Shown piece by piece: positions 1-10,226 of a stretch of DNA of 64,000 nt. Source of the DNA: Erigeron canadensis (taxonomy: Eukaryota; Streptophyta; Magnoliopsida; Asterales; Asteraceae); the NCBI RefSeq assembly GCF_010389155.1, contig NC_057769.1, positions 19,034,735 to 19,098,734 on the forward strand. Reading direction: 5' to 3'. The notes below the pieces were generated by a model that had not been told where the DNA came from, did no database searches, and was given only the letters and a program-made list of their open reading frames with translations. The position numbers were made by a program, and so were the translations under genes. Position 1 is the first letter of the stretch. Each line of letters opens with the position of its first letter.

Positions 1-1188
1 TAGTTTATTATTATTGGGAGATAATTTAACTATTAATTATTGTGTCTCAAATTTAGTTTGTAAGTGTTTAGATTATATTCCGCGTAACACGCGGATAAAC
101 ATATACAACTAATAAAATAATAATGTTTCATGATAATTTATATTAACAAATTGTAAATAAAAAGTATTGAAAAAAAAAATTACTTGTTTGCATATAATTA
201 AATGAGTTATATATGTATAAAAATCCACATACCTAATATTTATATTATATTTGTATCATTTTATTAATTTAACAATATTAAATAAGAAAATTTGAAAAAC
301 GATGATGGTGTCATTTTTATTTTATTTTTTTATTCTTTAACTATTTTAGACACCATATACAGATCAAAATTATTTTTCATTTAAATATCATAAAATATTA
401 ACGGTATAAAATTAAATACTTATAACTATAAATAATATTTATTACGTTATATGATAAAACATATATAAAGTCATAATTTGATAATCAAAAGAATTATTTT
501 AAAAAATAATACAAAGATTAGGATTTATTATTCATAGTTATATCATTAAATTAATTAACTTATATAATTATAAAATGTAGGTAATTACTTTCCATAATTA
601 ATTACCATATTTAAATTTACGGAAATGTTAAATGCAGCCCTAAGGTTGTATTTAACGTGCATAAAAAACTTGCACATTTCATATTTAATGTTCACCCTTT
701 GAATTTTATGGTAAATGTACAAATAATTTATGCACCTTACAAACCCCTTAAATTTATTATATTAAAATTAAATCTAAAAAAAGGGTTGACATAACTTATC
801 ATACGAAATTAGTTAAAATTAAACACGAACACGACCTGTTAAGTATTTGTGTCATTTTTCTCATAAACGGACATGCACAAAAATTAACATGTGCACCTCT
901 TAAGACATGTTAAGAAACTTGTTAAGTTGCATTTTATATAAGTCTTAACTAATACTTACAAATAAATCCTTAACAATATAAAATCTTTTACAAATATTAA
1001 CTGATATATAACAATAATATTCGATCTAGTGGATGAAGTTTGAATTATTAAATATTCTCGCTGTTGTGGATGAAGGAGTTACTTTGTTAAACGATTTATA
1101 GTGATGGAAGATTAGAGAATAGGGAATTAGGGATAGAAGCGACGATCGATATCTGGATGTGAGGGAGAGGAAAAGGGACTGATGGACA
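1..1188. other. AT-rich intergenic DNA
   Basis: No supportable gene is visible. The stretch is strongly AT-rich with short A and T runs and stop codons in all frames; the only open frames are short and lack codon structure. About 600-760 and 830-930 contain motifs reminiscent of dispersed plant repeats (words around aagacatgttaag and ttgtatttaacgtgcat), but no ends can be defined. Confidence 0.6.
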
Positions 1189-2013
1189 CACTACTAGTTG
1201 TAATGTTGATTGTTAAACATGGAGGAAGTAGTTGTTGTATGTTGCTGAATTTATGCTACATAATTTATGTTGCTGATTGGATGTTGTTGTATATTTCTTG
1301 TGTAGTGTCTACGTCAGCCCGGAAGCACCGAATGTGGGTACTTCATGTTGAAGTTTATGAAGGAAGTAGTTAAACATGGAGTCCGGGTTCTCGAAAATCA
1401 CAATGTAAGTAGTTAATTAACTGTTTTAAGTAGTTTAAGTAGTAATATCCAGTTTCTAAATTGTTGTTTTATTTTTGACTAGATTGGTGGTGATAGCAAT
1501 GAGTACATGGATGCGGATTTAGACGATATTTGAGAAGAATGGACAATTTATGTGTCAAATTTCATTTTCAGGTACAAAGTATTGAAAACCGCATTAAACT
1601 AATTATCGGTATCTATTTGGACATGAATCGTTATATAATGAATTAGTGATGTATAGTTTTGATATATATGAAATGCGTTAATTTTGTACTATTATCAGGT
1701 TAATTTATTGTCAGGTTTATTATGTATATAATCAGGTTTTAAAATACCGAAAATTTTTTTAAAAAAATGATTTTATAGGTTATGACACGCCAAAACATAT
1801 CAAAAAAGTGGGTCATAAATGTTATGACTCTCTACTACGAAGGTCAAAAAGGAGAGTCATAAATGCGTGTCATACGTGCGCGTCATAGACGGATGACGCC
1901 CAAATGCGGTTCATGAAATTTATGACTGGTCCTTTCTTGACGGGCTTTTGCACGTCATCTGACCCCTTTATGACGCACATTGCGCATCAATAATAGCTGG
2001 TTTTCTAGTAGTG
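1189..2013. mobile_element. CACTA-like (EnSpm/CACTA) non-autonomous DNA transposon
   Basis: The left end reads cactactag and the right end ctagtagtg, a perfect 9-bp terminal inverted repeat with the CACTA signature. Both ends are flanked by the same three bases, aca (1186-1188 and 2014-2016), the 3-bp target duplication expected of CACTA elements. The right 240 bp hold many direct and inverted copies of a tcata/tatgac motif (1776-1980), the dense subterminal repeats that bind CACTA transposase. The left end lacks an equally clear repeat cluster, so that end is diverged or a chance match. At about 825 bp, with no transposase ORF, it would need proteins in trans. Confidence 0.65.
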
Positions 2014-2230
2014 ACAGGTCTTTTAACAGGTCTAGACTGACATGAGTCCTAATCGGTCCAAACTTGTTAAGGTCAAACACAAAATCAGTTAAGAACAGGT
2101 CGTATCATGTTGTGTTAACATGTTTCGTGTTAAAATTGTCAGTCTTAACCGCTATCACCATTGTCTTCGCATTGCGTAGACATTTGTCAAATAAATTTTT
2201 AAGCACTTTTAACAAGGGTTCAACCTCTTT

Positions 2231-2256
2231 ATAATATATATATATATATATATATA
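2231..2256. repeat. (TA)n microsatellite
   Basis: Uninterrupted TA dinucleotide run in intergenic DNA. Confidence 0.9.
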
Positions 2257-2315
2257 CCAATATACTAAAACAAGATTGTGTATTTTTTTTATCGACACTT
2301 GACGCATTCTTTGCA

Positions 2316-2490
2316 CGACATGTGTCACTTTAGGTGTAATTAAAAAAGGATTCATAATTCACAATTACCTAATACTAATCTTTCTTTACTTTAATATAAA
2401 AAGATTTTTGATCGACATGTGTCACTTTGGTGTAACTAAAAAAAAATTCCTAATTCATAATTACCTAACTGTAATAAAATACTAATATAT
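2316..2490. repeat. Two diverged direct repeats
   Basis: The word cgacatgtgtcacttt followed by a ggtgtaa...attacctaa block occurs at about 2316-2392 and again at 2413-2490, with small indels between copies. No ends or target duplication are visible. It could be a Helitron-type or other unclassified AT-rich repeat. Confidence 0.5.
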
Positions 2491-2510
2491 AGATTTAATA
2501 TATATATATA

Positions 2511-2700
2511 TAAGAGCCCACTGCTTGGGAGCTTACGGTTTCATGTTAGGCACCTAAGTTGGGTGAAAAACTACTAACATACCTTTTCTTAAAAGGTAAA
2601 AAATATAGGGGCCCAATTATTTATTCAAAATATTAAAAAATTAATATGTGAGGGGTTTTTCACCCAAATTGGATGCATAATAGCTCCGTACTCACTTATT
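2511..2700. mobile_element. Possible MITE-like imperfect hairpin
   Basis: The arm 2549-2576 (centred on gttgggtgaaaaac) is the imperfect reverse complement of 2647-2676 (gtttttcacccaaatt). Pairing extends weakly outward towards taagagc at 2511 and gctc...cttatta near 2700. The overall size of about 190 bp and AT-rich loop fit a short foldback element, but the arms are diverged and no clean target duplication is seen. Confidence 0.35.
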
Positions 2701-3406
2701 ATTATATTAAAATAACTAATATGGAAATACGGATTAATACAACTTTCTTAAAAGAAGAGATATGTTAAATTTAAACATCTAATTAAATAAACTTATATTA
2801 TACAATTTGTGGGGTTTCATTTTATTTTTTTTTAAGAACGCATTCTATTCTAATCTAATCCTACTCCTAAATTACACGCATGTGTGGGATGAAACACAAG
2901 ACTCTCGAAAAACCCCTATTAATTCATCCCACAAATGTAGTCCCAAGGTCAAAGACCTTACCAATGGGCCACCAATCCCATTGGTGAGTTTCATATAGTA
3001 TGTCAAAGGATTTGTATTTAAAGTTATGTATCTAAAAGCAACATATTCTTTATTCTCTATATAAATATAATTGTATCATCATTTATTGTATAATTGACAC
3101 ATGAAGATGGTAAAATATTTAATTATTAATAAAATACGCAATCAAATTGTGTGAAAAAACTTTTTAGTTGACAAAAATAGAAAACAAAAGTGCTACCAGT
3201 TAATTATTTAGAAACAAATAAAGAGTTGATTATTTTATTCATAATATATTGTTATTTTATTTAATTGATATTGTAACGAAAAAAGAATGTAGTATATACT
3301 AAATGGAAAATTTCATGAAGATGACACATGAAAAATCTTACGTGGCAAGGTATAAATATAATTTTAAGAAGAGGTGGATGACATTAAAAAATTATGATAA
3401 CTGCTC

Positions 3407-3410
<4 letters not shown>

Positions 3411-3459
<49 letters not shown>
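3411..3459. repeat. (ATT)n microsatellite
   Basis: About 16 uninterrupted ATT units next to the MITE-like element that starts at 3474. Confidence 0.95.
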
Positions 3460-3473
3460 GATTTTAGGTAAAT

Positions 3474-3648
3474 TAAAACAAGTATTAAAGTAAAACAAAT
3501 AGAACAATAGATTTTTCATCGGTGATAATCACCGTGCATCATGAAAATCATCGTACATCAATTACTTTGTGAATTTTCGTGCATCAATTTAACCATGATC
3601 TAAGGGTCAAGAGCTTGTCTTATTTGTTTTACTTTAATACTTGTTTTA
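3474..3648. mobile_element. MITE-like element with 28-bp perfect terminal inverted repeats
   Basis: Bases 3474-3501 (beginning taaaacaagtattaaag) are the exact reverse complement of 3621-3648. The 175-bp unit has a non-coding centre with a repeated gtgcatca/gtacatca word. Perfect 28-bp arms separated by 119 bp indicate a short non-autonomous DNA transposon or a recent foldback. No convincing target duplication is seen, so the superfamily is open. Confidence 0.65.
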
Positions 3649-3661
3649 CAACACTCAACCC

Positions 3662-3686
3662 ATATATATATATATATATATATATA
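3662..3686. repeat. (TA)n microsatellite
   Basis: TA dinucleotide run immediately right of the MITE-like element. Confidence 0.9.
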
Positions 3687-3834
3687 GAAGAAAGTTATTT
3701 CTAGTACAGCAAAAAAAAAAGTACCAAGGGACAGTTGTGGACCGTCCGATCAGGACTTTTGGACGCCTCAGATCAATTCTCGCGCGTCAGATGATTAACA
3801 CGGAGAAGGGTATATCTTTAATTTTACGTGTGCA

Positions 3835-3840
3835 TATAAA
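3835..3840 (+). promoter_or_regulatory. Candidate TATA box of the plus-strand Ulp1-like gene
   Basis: TATAAA in gcatataaattcg lies 140 bp upstream of the ATG at 3980. It is followed by a CT-rich stretch (3847-3965) that looks like a plant 5' untranslated leader. Position and context support it; no transcript evidence is available. Confidence 0.4.
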
Positions 3841-4797
3841 TTCGTTCCCCTCTCTCTTCAATCAATTTTCTCACACTTTCTGACATATCGTTTACTCCGT
3901 CTTCATCCGGCTTTTACTCCTCCGTCTTCCGTCTTCCGCCGCCTGTCCGCCGTCATTTCAACGTTCTTCCGATCAAATAATGGGGAAAAGGAAACATATT
4001 GCGCCCACTCGTAATTTTTATGTTTAATTTGATTTTATTTTATTCACAAATCATTTTCTATTTGTTATTTTTATTATTAATTGCTTTTATTAATATGGCA
4101 AAGTCAGAGATTGATGGATTCAAATCGAAGTCAAAGATTGATGGATACGAAGAAAAAGATGCAAACGTTGTCAATTACAATTTCATCATCTTCTTCAGCT
4201 CAACCTTCCACTGGTTTTCCTTTTTCCATTTTATATTTTTTTTTGCATTTTTTTTATATTATTTTGTATAACTTTGTTTAAAATATCAATAGATCTGATA
4301 GTTTTGCTAAAGTTGTTGCATTTTTGCTTCTTTTTTTTTTTGAAATTTGTTTGTCCAAATTATCGATTTTTAATGGTGTCTACTTTTGTAAAAATTATCT
4401 GATTTTTAATCAAAATGTATCGATTACTCCCAAATGTTAACTTGGAATTTCAAATGAAGTGGTTTGTTGATATATATATATTTTTTTTTATAATCACTAT
4501 TACTTACACATGTGTAAGTAAGTCATTTTTATAACTTACATATGCGTAGCTTAGATAATATCATGTGTATATGTTTTTTTATTTTATGCTACATTTTTAT
4601 TGCAGCTGTAATGATATGTACAAAACTTACACATGTGTAACTTGTTTGTTCTGTTACGTAATTAAGTTTCTACGGTTATTTACGTAATTAAGTTTCTATG
4701 GTTATTTTATAGCGTTTATCATGTATCTAAATAAAGTTTTTTTTATTATTCATCTTTTTAGGTAGAAATGTAGAAATCTCTTCCCCTAGTCATTAAT

Positions 4798-4913
4798 TGA
4801 ATGAAGCAAATCATTTTGAACCGATTTCCGATGTTAATGAGGAAATGTTTGACTCAAATCATCCAAATGTTAATGAAGCAAATTATTCTGAACCGATTTC
4901 CGATGATAATGAG
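4798..4913 (+). repeat. Duplicated acidic coding segment
   Basis: A 42-bp unit encoding NEANHFEPISDVNE at about 4799-4840 recurs 70 bp downstream as NEANYSEPISDDNE. This is an intragenic duplication in the linker region of the Ulp1-like pseudogene. An in-frame TAA just upstream (4794-4796) means the exon start is unclear. Confidence 0.6.
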
Positions 4914-5024
4914 CCAATCATAGATGAAGAAACCAAACGAGTAATATAATTGTTCACATTTAATTATAAAAATTAAATGCATTTTTACAATTCAATTTTT
5001 TAATTTTTATTTTTTTTAATATAG

Positions 5025-5755
5025 GTTTTTATAGAAGACGTAAATGAAGATTATGAGAACTTACGTATCTGTCATGAACAGTATTATTCGAAGCTGAATT
5101 ACTGTTTGTCTAAGTATCCCGGAAACCAATTTGTTATTGAAGTAGTGAATTCAGCCAAGAAGATATGGATTAAAGATCTTGAATTATACATGAGTACTTT
5201 GCGAAAAGAGTGTGAAAATGTAGATAAAGATGCAATGGTTGATCTCTTTATCCCTGTCTTTGATGATAAGAATCATATTCGTGACGAGGTGCCTCAGCAT
5301 AAACAAGTGAATGAGGATAAGTTTGACATACCATTTGATCAACATTCTGCTGACAACGACGATATGCATGACAACCTGTCTACATTTGATTTTGATCTCG
5401 ATGATGTTGACTTTGACCTTGATTTTTCTGTACCTTCAAAAGATGATATTCATGTCTCTAAAGTTGCTTTTCATCATGATGCCCAATCAGGCATTCTGGA
5501 ACAAGATCATGTTGCATGTCCTATGCTTAGAAAATGTAGCAAATCTGTAATGTTAAAGGGCAAGTGTAAGGACGTTGAAGCTATTTCACTTGGAAGCAAA
5601 GTTGGAGAGAAAGAAAGTGTCAAGCACACAAGCCAAAAGAAATATTTATTCCAGAAGATTTGTGTATCTGTTCCAATTGTTGATGTCAAAAGCAAGCTAA
5701 CAGATACAGATTTGGAACTTTCCGAATCGATTTTTTTTGCTCCATCTTCACCTCA
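5025..5755 (+). pseudogene. Acidic linker exon of the plus-strand Ulp1-like gene
   Basis: The exon opens after atag at 5024 and closes before gtaag at 5756. It is 731 nt and open throughout, which joins in phase to the next exon. The protein starts VFIEDVNEDYENL, contains NQFVIEVVNSAKKIW, and then becomes Asp-rich (DFDLDDVDFDLDF). No domain is recognised. The minus-strand paralogue has a comparably acidic exon at 37068-37625, so the layout is shared though the sequence is not clearly alignable. Confidence 0.6.
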
Positions 5756-5829
5756 GTAAGTTTTAAAATACTATATAATATAAATTTGGGTTTCTGCTTT
5801 TCGTTTTAATACTTGTTTTTCCTACGTAG

Positions 5830-6007
5830 TGATGTAATCTTCGAATGTGAAGAACTTTGTATTCCTCGTTACGTGTTTGAGAGCTTAGTTCCTGGTTGTC
5901 CGATATATTTTGCGGTTATTGATACCTGGAGTTTCTATCTGAACTGTTTTGAAAAACTCAACAGCGTAGGATCAACAAAGAGGGTTTTTTTCCCAACAAA
6001 TATCATG
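5830..6007 (+). pseudogene. Conserved 178-nt exon of Ulp1-like gene
   Basis: This exon encodes DVIFECEELCIPRY...SLVPGCPIYFAVIDTWSFYLN...RVFFPTNIM. It matches the minus-strand exon 36185-36362 (EIVFETDSGHVLF...SLAPHIPVDAAVIDTWSLILN...RLFLQTANM) in sequence, position, phase and exact length (178 nt). The VIDTWS core is characteristic of plant Ulp1-like proteins just before the catalytic domain. Both borders have AG/GT. Confidence 0.75.
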
Positions 6008-6623
6008 GTAAGTTTTTAAAACCTTCATTCGTTATTGTAATCATCTTGGTAAGTTTTTAAATTCTTCTTTCCTTCTTGCCCGATATATATTACAATTTGA
6101 GCAAAGAGATATATCTCGAGATGAACTTATTTCACACTTGCATGAATCATTTATTAAACAAGAGATAGTCGCTCAATGTCTGGTATGGTTTCTTGAGATG
6201 ATCATTACACGTACTTTTTATTGAATAATATTGTATTTTCACATACTGTATCATATAAGTACTGGCCATTCGTAAAGTTTATAGATTTTTTAATTTGGTC
6301 CAGTGGTAGTTTTAACTAGATTTTGTAATCGGGTCCAGTGGTAGCTTCTAATACATACATGAGTTCTACACCGAATTTTTAGATGCGTAATGCCTGTTCA
6401 ATATCATTTGGATTATTAACTAGCTTAAATACTTAAATGATGTTATTTGGTGAATCGTCAAGTTTGGATTGAGTTTGATAGAGGGAACCCTGTGTTCCGT
6501 TGCCATGATTTTCAATATCTATGATTGGGTATGTCTAAGATAACCAGTCCTCGTTACACAGCTGAGTGTTAAATCACTCTTGCAAATTTAGCTGCTGATT
6601 TTTGTTATAATTTGAATTTGCAG

Positions 6624-6761
6624 ATGTTTTTTCCCGTGTTTGTGAAAGACTTTTACTTGCTGATTTGTTACAATTTGATGAAAAACAAATGCCATATACT
6701 TGACAACTCAGATGCATGCAATCAATCTCTTGAGAGATATACTAAGCATATTTTGTGGTTG
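6624..6761 (+). pseudogene. Ulp1-like His/Asp-region exon, His not recognisable
   Basis: Exon bounded by cag at 6621-6623 and gtaag at 6762. It encodes FFPVFVKDFYLLICYNLMKN then CHILDNSDA. The Asp of LDNS (GAC 6702-6704) is the expected second catalytic residue. In the paralogue the first catalytic residue is the His of AHEHYYLVV (codon 35862-35860); the aligned stretch here has KD-FYLL, with no His. Confidence 0.65.
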
Positions 6762-6860
6762 GTAAGAATTTATAATGTATATCATTTTCTGTTATAAACT
6801 AATTTTACCTATTGAGCATACTAACTAGATTTATATTATTATTATTTTTAAACTTTTTAG

Positions 6861-7113
6861 AATGAATTTGTGATTGCTTTTTTGAATCACAAGAATTATG
6901 CCAAGCCAATAAAGATGTCTCTTGAAATGACTGAAAGAATTGAGGTTGGGGAACAAAAGCAAATGTTTTGGATTCTGGAATTTTTTTGATGAGGCACATG
7001 GAAACATGTATGGGTAATGGTATGACAGGTTTGTGACTGGTTTCAGTAAAGAAGGTAAATCTCAACAAAAACAAATTAAATTTTTAAGGTTGAGGTATCT
7101 AAGAACAATGCTT
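6861..7113 (+). pseudogene. Ulp1-like Cys-region exon with Cys to Ser change and frameshifts
   Basis: After an AG at 6859-6860 the frame reads NEFVIAFLNHKNYAK and runs to a stop near 6989. The family motif resumes in another frame as LDSGIFLMRHMETCMG (6968 on). The aligned paralogue reads NDCGIFLMCHMDTYMG, so the nucleophile Cys is TCT (Ser) at 6974-6976. A second frame change near 7027-7032 is needed to read on into GFSKEGK...LRLRYLRTMLLS, which ends at the solo LTR insertion. Confidence 0.65.
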
Positions 7114-7318
7114 CTATCTGTAACAACCGTCTTAGAATTGTTTTAAATAAATTCCTCAAATCGTACTGTCGCCATTAGACATGATCTTGTTAGATCAAGG
7201 CTAGGACGGTCCTGAAGTAAAGAACCTTGAAACGATCCTGAACTATAACCTATAAGACGATCTTGTGTCTTAAACATAAAACGACCTTGTCCTTGCTTGT
7301 GATACCTTAAACGATGAA

Positions 7319-7406
7319 ACGATCTTGAGCCAACAACCAGGACGATCTTGAGCAACAACCAGGACGATCTTGAGCAACAACCAGGACGATCTTGACTTTC
7401 CTTAGA
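7319..7406. repeat. 22-bp tandem repeat in solo LTR
   Basis: The unit gacgatcttgagcaacaacc is repeated with period 22 (units near 7319, 7341, 7363 and a partial one at 7385). Further isolated acgatct/acgatcc words occur at about 7221-7256, 7411 and 7576. It may be an LTR enhancer-like array; function is not shown. Confidence 0.8.
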
Positions 7407-8147
7407 TCCTAGAACGATCTTGAAACACTTCGAAACCCTAGCACAACCTAACACCTATAACATATCACACTCAAAACAATGTAATCATGTACCTAATCAC
7501 CAAAATCACTTCTTAACTTCATTATCATATGATTAATCACATTCAAGGCTATGTTTTAACATTGAAGCTAGTTCCTAAAACGATCTAGAACAACGAATAT
7601 TGTGCAAACCCTAATTAAGTATACAAAGACATGTTCTACCTTGACTATTAAAGTACGAGTTCTATGAACAACTAAATCGGGTTCTTAAGGCTAAAGTTCA
7701 TCATTTAAAGACACGCTCAACTCATTAACACGATAAGTACTTATGTGTGAGTTCAAAGACGTTCAGTTCGAGTCCAGTTCATGTACTTAAAGTTCATTCA
7801 AACTCTTTTCGAGTCAAAACGTTCAAAGATCTTCAAAGGACCAAATCATCAGTTCATCAAGGACATCACAGTGAATAATTAATCACAAGAACTAATACAT
7901 GTGTTTATTTATGATCAATAACTTGTGATTAGGTTTACATCAAGACTTACTTGGATTCAAATAGATATAACCTACTTATATATGTGCTTGTTCTCTGTGC
8001 TTGTAAACTACGCTGTACCGGATCAATGTGAGTCTTCATAGACCCTTTTTCTTTACTTATGTTTTGGGGTGAAATGAATACTACACATGCTTTCATATAT
8101 GCCGTAACTGCTTTCATTATTCTATGGCTGCTAGACTACTTTGTGAC

Positions 8148-8270
8148 ATACTAGCCAGGTCATGTTTATGACCGTGAGTGCACGATTGATTGCATATACT
8201 AGCCATGTCATGTTTATGACTGTGAGTGCACGATTGATTTATTCTAGCCAAGTACTGTAAGTGCACGATT
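8148..8270. repeat. 48-bp tandem repeat in solo LTR
   Basis: The unit atactagccaggtcatgttt...gtgagtgcacgattgatt starts at 8148 and again at 8196 (period 48). A shorter third copy (tagccaagtactgtaagtgcacgatta) starts near 8245. Confidence 0.8.
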
Positions 8271-8760
8271 ATACACATTCTCATACTCATGTGCAAAGTT
8301 GGTCTCTAGCCACATCATACTACTTTATTCTCGAATTCTATTAACGGCATAAATCATAACTTATACAACTTATTAATGTTCTCAAACCTACGAATTCACC
8401 AACCTTTGTGTTGACACGTTTAAGTATTCCTTTCAGGTAATCAAGCAAATCGTGGCTAGGATTGGTAGCATGGGACTCTTAGCAGACTGCAGGCTAGGTT
8501 TTGGGAGTTTGCATGCTTTCGTATATGTTTGATGGCAATATGCCTAACTGTTTCCCCTGCGTGGGAACTTACCTTGCACTTATTTGAATGCTTCTTTAAA
8601 TTCTGTGTGTGATGACTTCTATTTTGATTATTTGAACTATGTAATCGATTATTTATGCTTAATGTATGCACTCATTTAGTTTTCCTATGTAACATCCATG
8701 TGCGCGTGTGCTTTATCTTGCACCCCGAGTTTTCTGCTGTAGTCGGGGTGTTACACTATC

Positions 8761-8917
8761 TGAAATCAATAAATTAAAAGAGAAGGTTCAAATTGCTTTA
8801 GATATGTATAAGGAGTTACCTGAAGAAATGAAACAATTAGGTAGATCTTCTTCTTTGGAAACCATTAAATCAAGACTTGAATCTATAAAGGTTGAGGAGC
8901 GTGTTACGTATGGATGA
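8761..8917 (+). pseudogene. C-terminal tail of plus-strand Ulp1-like gene
   Basis: This tail resumes right after the solo LTR target duplication. It encodes SEINKLKEKVQIALDMYK then ELPEEMKQLGRSSSLETIK and stops at TGA (8915-8917). It is helical and charged, like the tail after the Cys motif in the minus-strand paralogue. The frame continues that of the last codons before the LTR, so this was one exon before the insertion. Confidence 0.7.
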
Positions 8918-9769
8918 AATTAAGTTATGGTCAAAGCAGCCTGGATCAACATCTTTTTGAATGAATCATATCATTGTGATAACCATCTTTTGAAACAATG
9001 ATGTAGTATGTATTAGTTTGTATTATGCAGTATATATAATGTACTATGTAAGCTTGTACTACTTAGGAAATTGCAGGATAATTGTATTATGCAGTATGTA
9101 TTGTGTAATATCGTTTGTTTTTTTTTTATTTTGTTGAATGTTTGTAAATAGTCGATACTCATGTAAGATGGTGTATGTATTATGTGTTATATATAATGAT
9201 CGTTGGTTGGTTTGGTTGCCCGGGAACCACCATTATCTGCATAAATTGTGTTCATGTAAGCTTTTACTACTTAGGAAACTTACGCATGTGTAATTAAACT
9301 TACATATGTCTAATTACATATGTGTAACTCAGCTTTATCATGAAATTGGTTTTTTATGACTTATGCATTTGTAAGTAAACTTACGCATGTGTAAGTAAAG
9401 TTACATATTATCATACTAAAAATCTAATGTATATATGTAAAAAAAAAGTTATGAGCATCATCAACATTTAAATTCAAAAGTCAAGTATTTGTCTAAAGAA
9501 GTTATCAGAATTACAAATTGTATAGACTGGTCTTCGAACTAGTCATTGAACTTTCCAAAATGAGTTACGACCATCATTAACATTCAACTGGTCTTGAATC
9601 TGGTCATCCAAGTGATTGTTTAAATTGGTCATCCAACTGGTCATGCATAATAAGTGTACAAAGCATTTTCGAAAATGAGACTACAACCATCTTTTAAGTA
9701 ATACAGAATAAGTCTACAATCAACATCTGACAACCTGCTTCTTATCTGCGTTCTGTACTTGAATCAAAA
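8918..9769. other. Intergenic space between two convergent Ulp1-like genes
   Basis: AT-rich and non-coding. It holds several copies of an acttac(a/g)catgtgtaagt-like palindromic word (about 9278-9335 and 9379-9396) and a duplicated phrase on 'ctggtc at' near 9590-9640. Both Ulp1-like genes end here, facing each other. Confidence 0.6.
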
Positions 9770-9830
9770 TCAAGATTTGTCAACCTGCTTCCTATCTGCA
9801 TTGTGTACTCGAATCAAATTCAACTTTTGA
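9729..9830. repeat. Imperfect ~50-bp tandem duplication
   Basis: caacctgcttcttatctgcg...gaatcaaaatcaa is followed at once by caacctgcttcctatctgca...gaatcaaattcaa. The duplication spans the stop codon and 3' end of the minus-strand Ulp1-like gene. Confidence 0.75.
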
Positions 9831-10226
9831 TTCACAGCTGCTGCAATAGCTTTCTTTCCTTGTTGAATGTTATATTCCTTGGCAAACGATTTCCCATACT
9901 CGGTCATCAGTTTTTTGTGCTTGTTGGTTTCGTGAAGTGTATTTTTGCACAAAACTTTGATCATAGTCTGTTTAATTGAACGCTTTGAGTTACTGTTCCT
10001 TTTGCTTCCTCAGTGACAAAACCTGGATCCCACTTTTCCAGAGACTGGCCCATGTATGTGTCCATATGACACATCAAAAAGATACCACAGTCATTATGGT
10101 TTCTTAATGTCCTCCACCTCATATCCATCAATGTGTGCTTCATTTTTCTGATTGATGTTGATTTTCGATGTTTAATGGTCCTCAGGTAATGACAAAACAA
10201 ACGTCGCAGAAAACACAGAACAACTT
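9770..10226 (-). pseudogene. Ulp1-like protease, 3' exon with catalytic Cys (distal half of split gene)
   Basis: The exon begins after an AG (complement of 10227-10228) with EVVLCFLRRLFCHYL. It continues IKHRKSTSIRKMKHTLMDM, then RWRTLRNHNDCGIFLMCHMD (Cys codon 10089-10087), TYMGQSLEKWDPGF and QLNRL. The DCG(I/V)F..(R/C)HM(D/E)TYMG motif is the nucleophile region of plant Ulp1-like C48 proteases. A frame change near 9960-9968 is needed to continue into IKVLCKN...LMTEYGKSFAKEY, ending at TGA 9770. The upstream half lies at 35785-39943, beyond the inserted element G. The Cys is intact here, unlike in the plus-strand copy. Confidence 0.75.

Larger units (their letters stand above)
7119..8755 (+). 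mobile_element. Solo LTR of a Ty3/gypsy-type retrotransposon, TSD ctatc
   Basis: The unit starts TGTAACAACCGTC, ends GGGGTGTTACA and is flanked by perfect 5-bp duplications ctatc (7114-7118 and 8756-8760). No internal retroelement sequence is present, so this is a solo LTR left by recombination between two LTRs. Its termini resemble those of element G read on its own strand (TGTGACAACCGTC...GGTGTTACA), which suggests a related Ty3/gypsy lineage in the opposite orientation. It sits inside a codon run of the Ulp1-like pseudogene; joining the flanks keeps the frame open (TMLLS to SEINKLK). Confidence 0.9.
3980..8917 (+). pseudogene. Ulp1/C48-like cysteine protease pseudogene, plus-strand copy
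   Basis: Multi-exon relic of the plant Ulp1-like (SUMO-protease fold, C48) family often found with transposons. Recognisable parts are a possible start at 3980, acidic linker exons (about 4798-4940, 5025-5755), a 178-nt exon (5830-6007), a short exon near 6092-6181, the His/Asp-region exon (6624-6761), the Cys-region exon (6861 on) and a C-terminal tail (8761-8917). The exon borders 5755/5830, 6007, 6623/6761 and 6860 carry GT or AG. It is inactive: the His expected before the aromatic pair is not seen (KDFYLL), the catalytic Cys is Ser (DSGIFLMRH, TCT 6974-6976), there are at least two frameshifts, and a solo LTR interrupts it. The N-terminal domain of the minus-strand paralogue is not found here. 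Confidence 0.75.

Noticed and set aside
2807..2998. Short plus-strand ORF before the MITE-like element
   Set aside because: No domain, no exon-like borders and AT-rich context; consistent with chance.
5184..5369. Minus-strand ORFs within 5184-5695
   Set aside because: Antisense shadows of the acidic linker exon of the plus-strand Ulp1-like pseudogene.
7319..7406. CRISPR-like regular repeats
   Set aside because: They are direct tandem units without unique spacers, inside a plant LTR.
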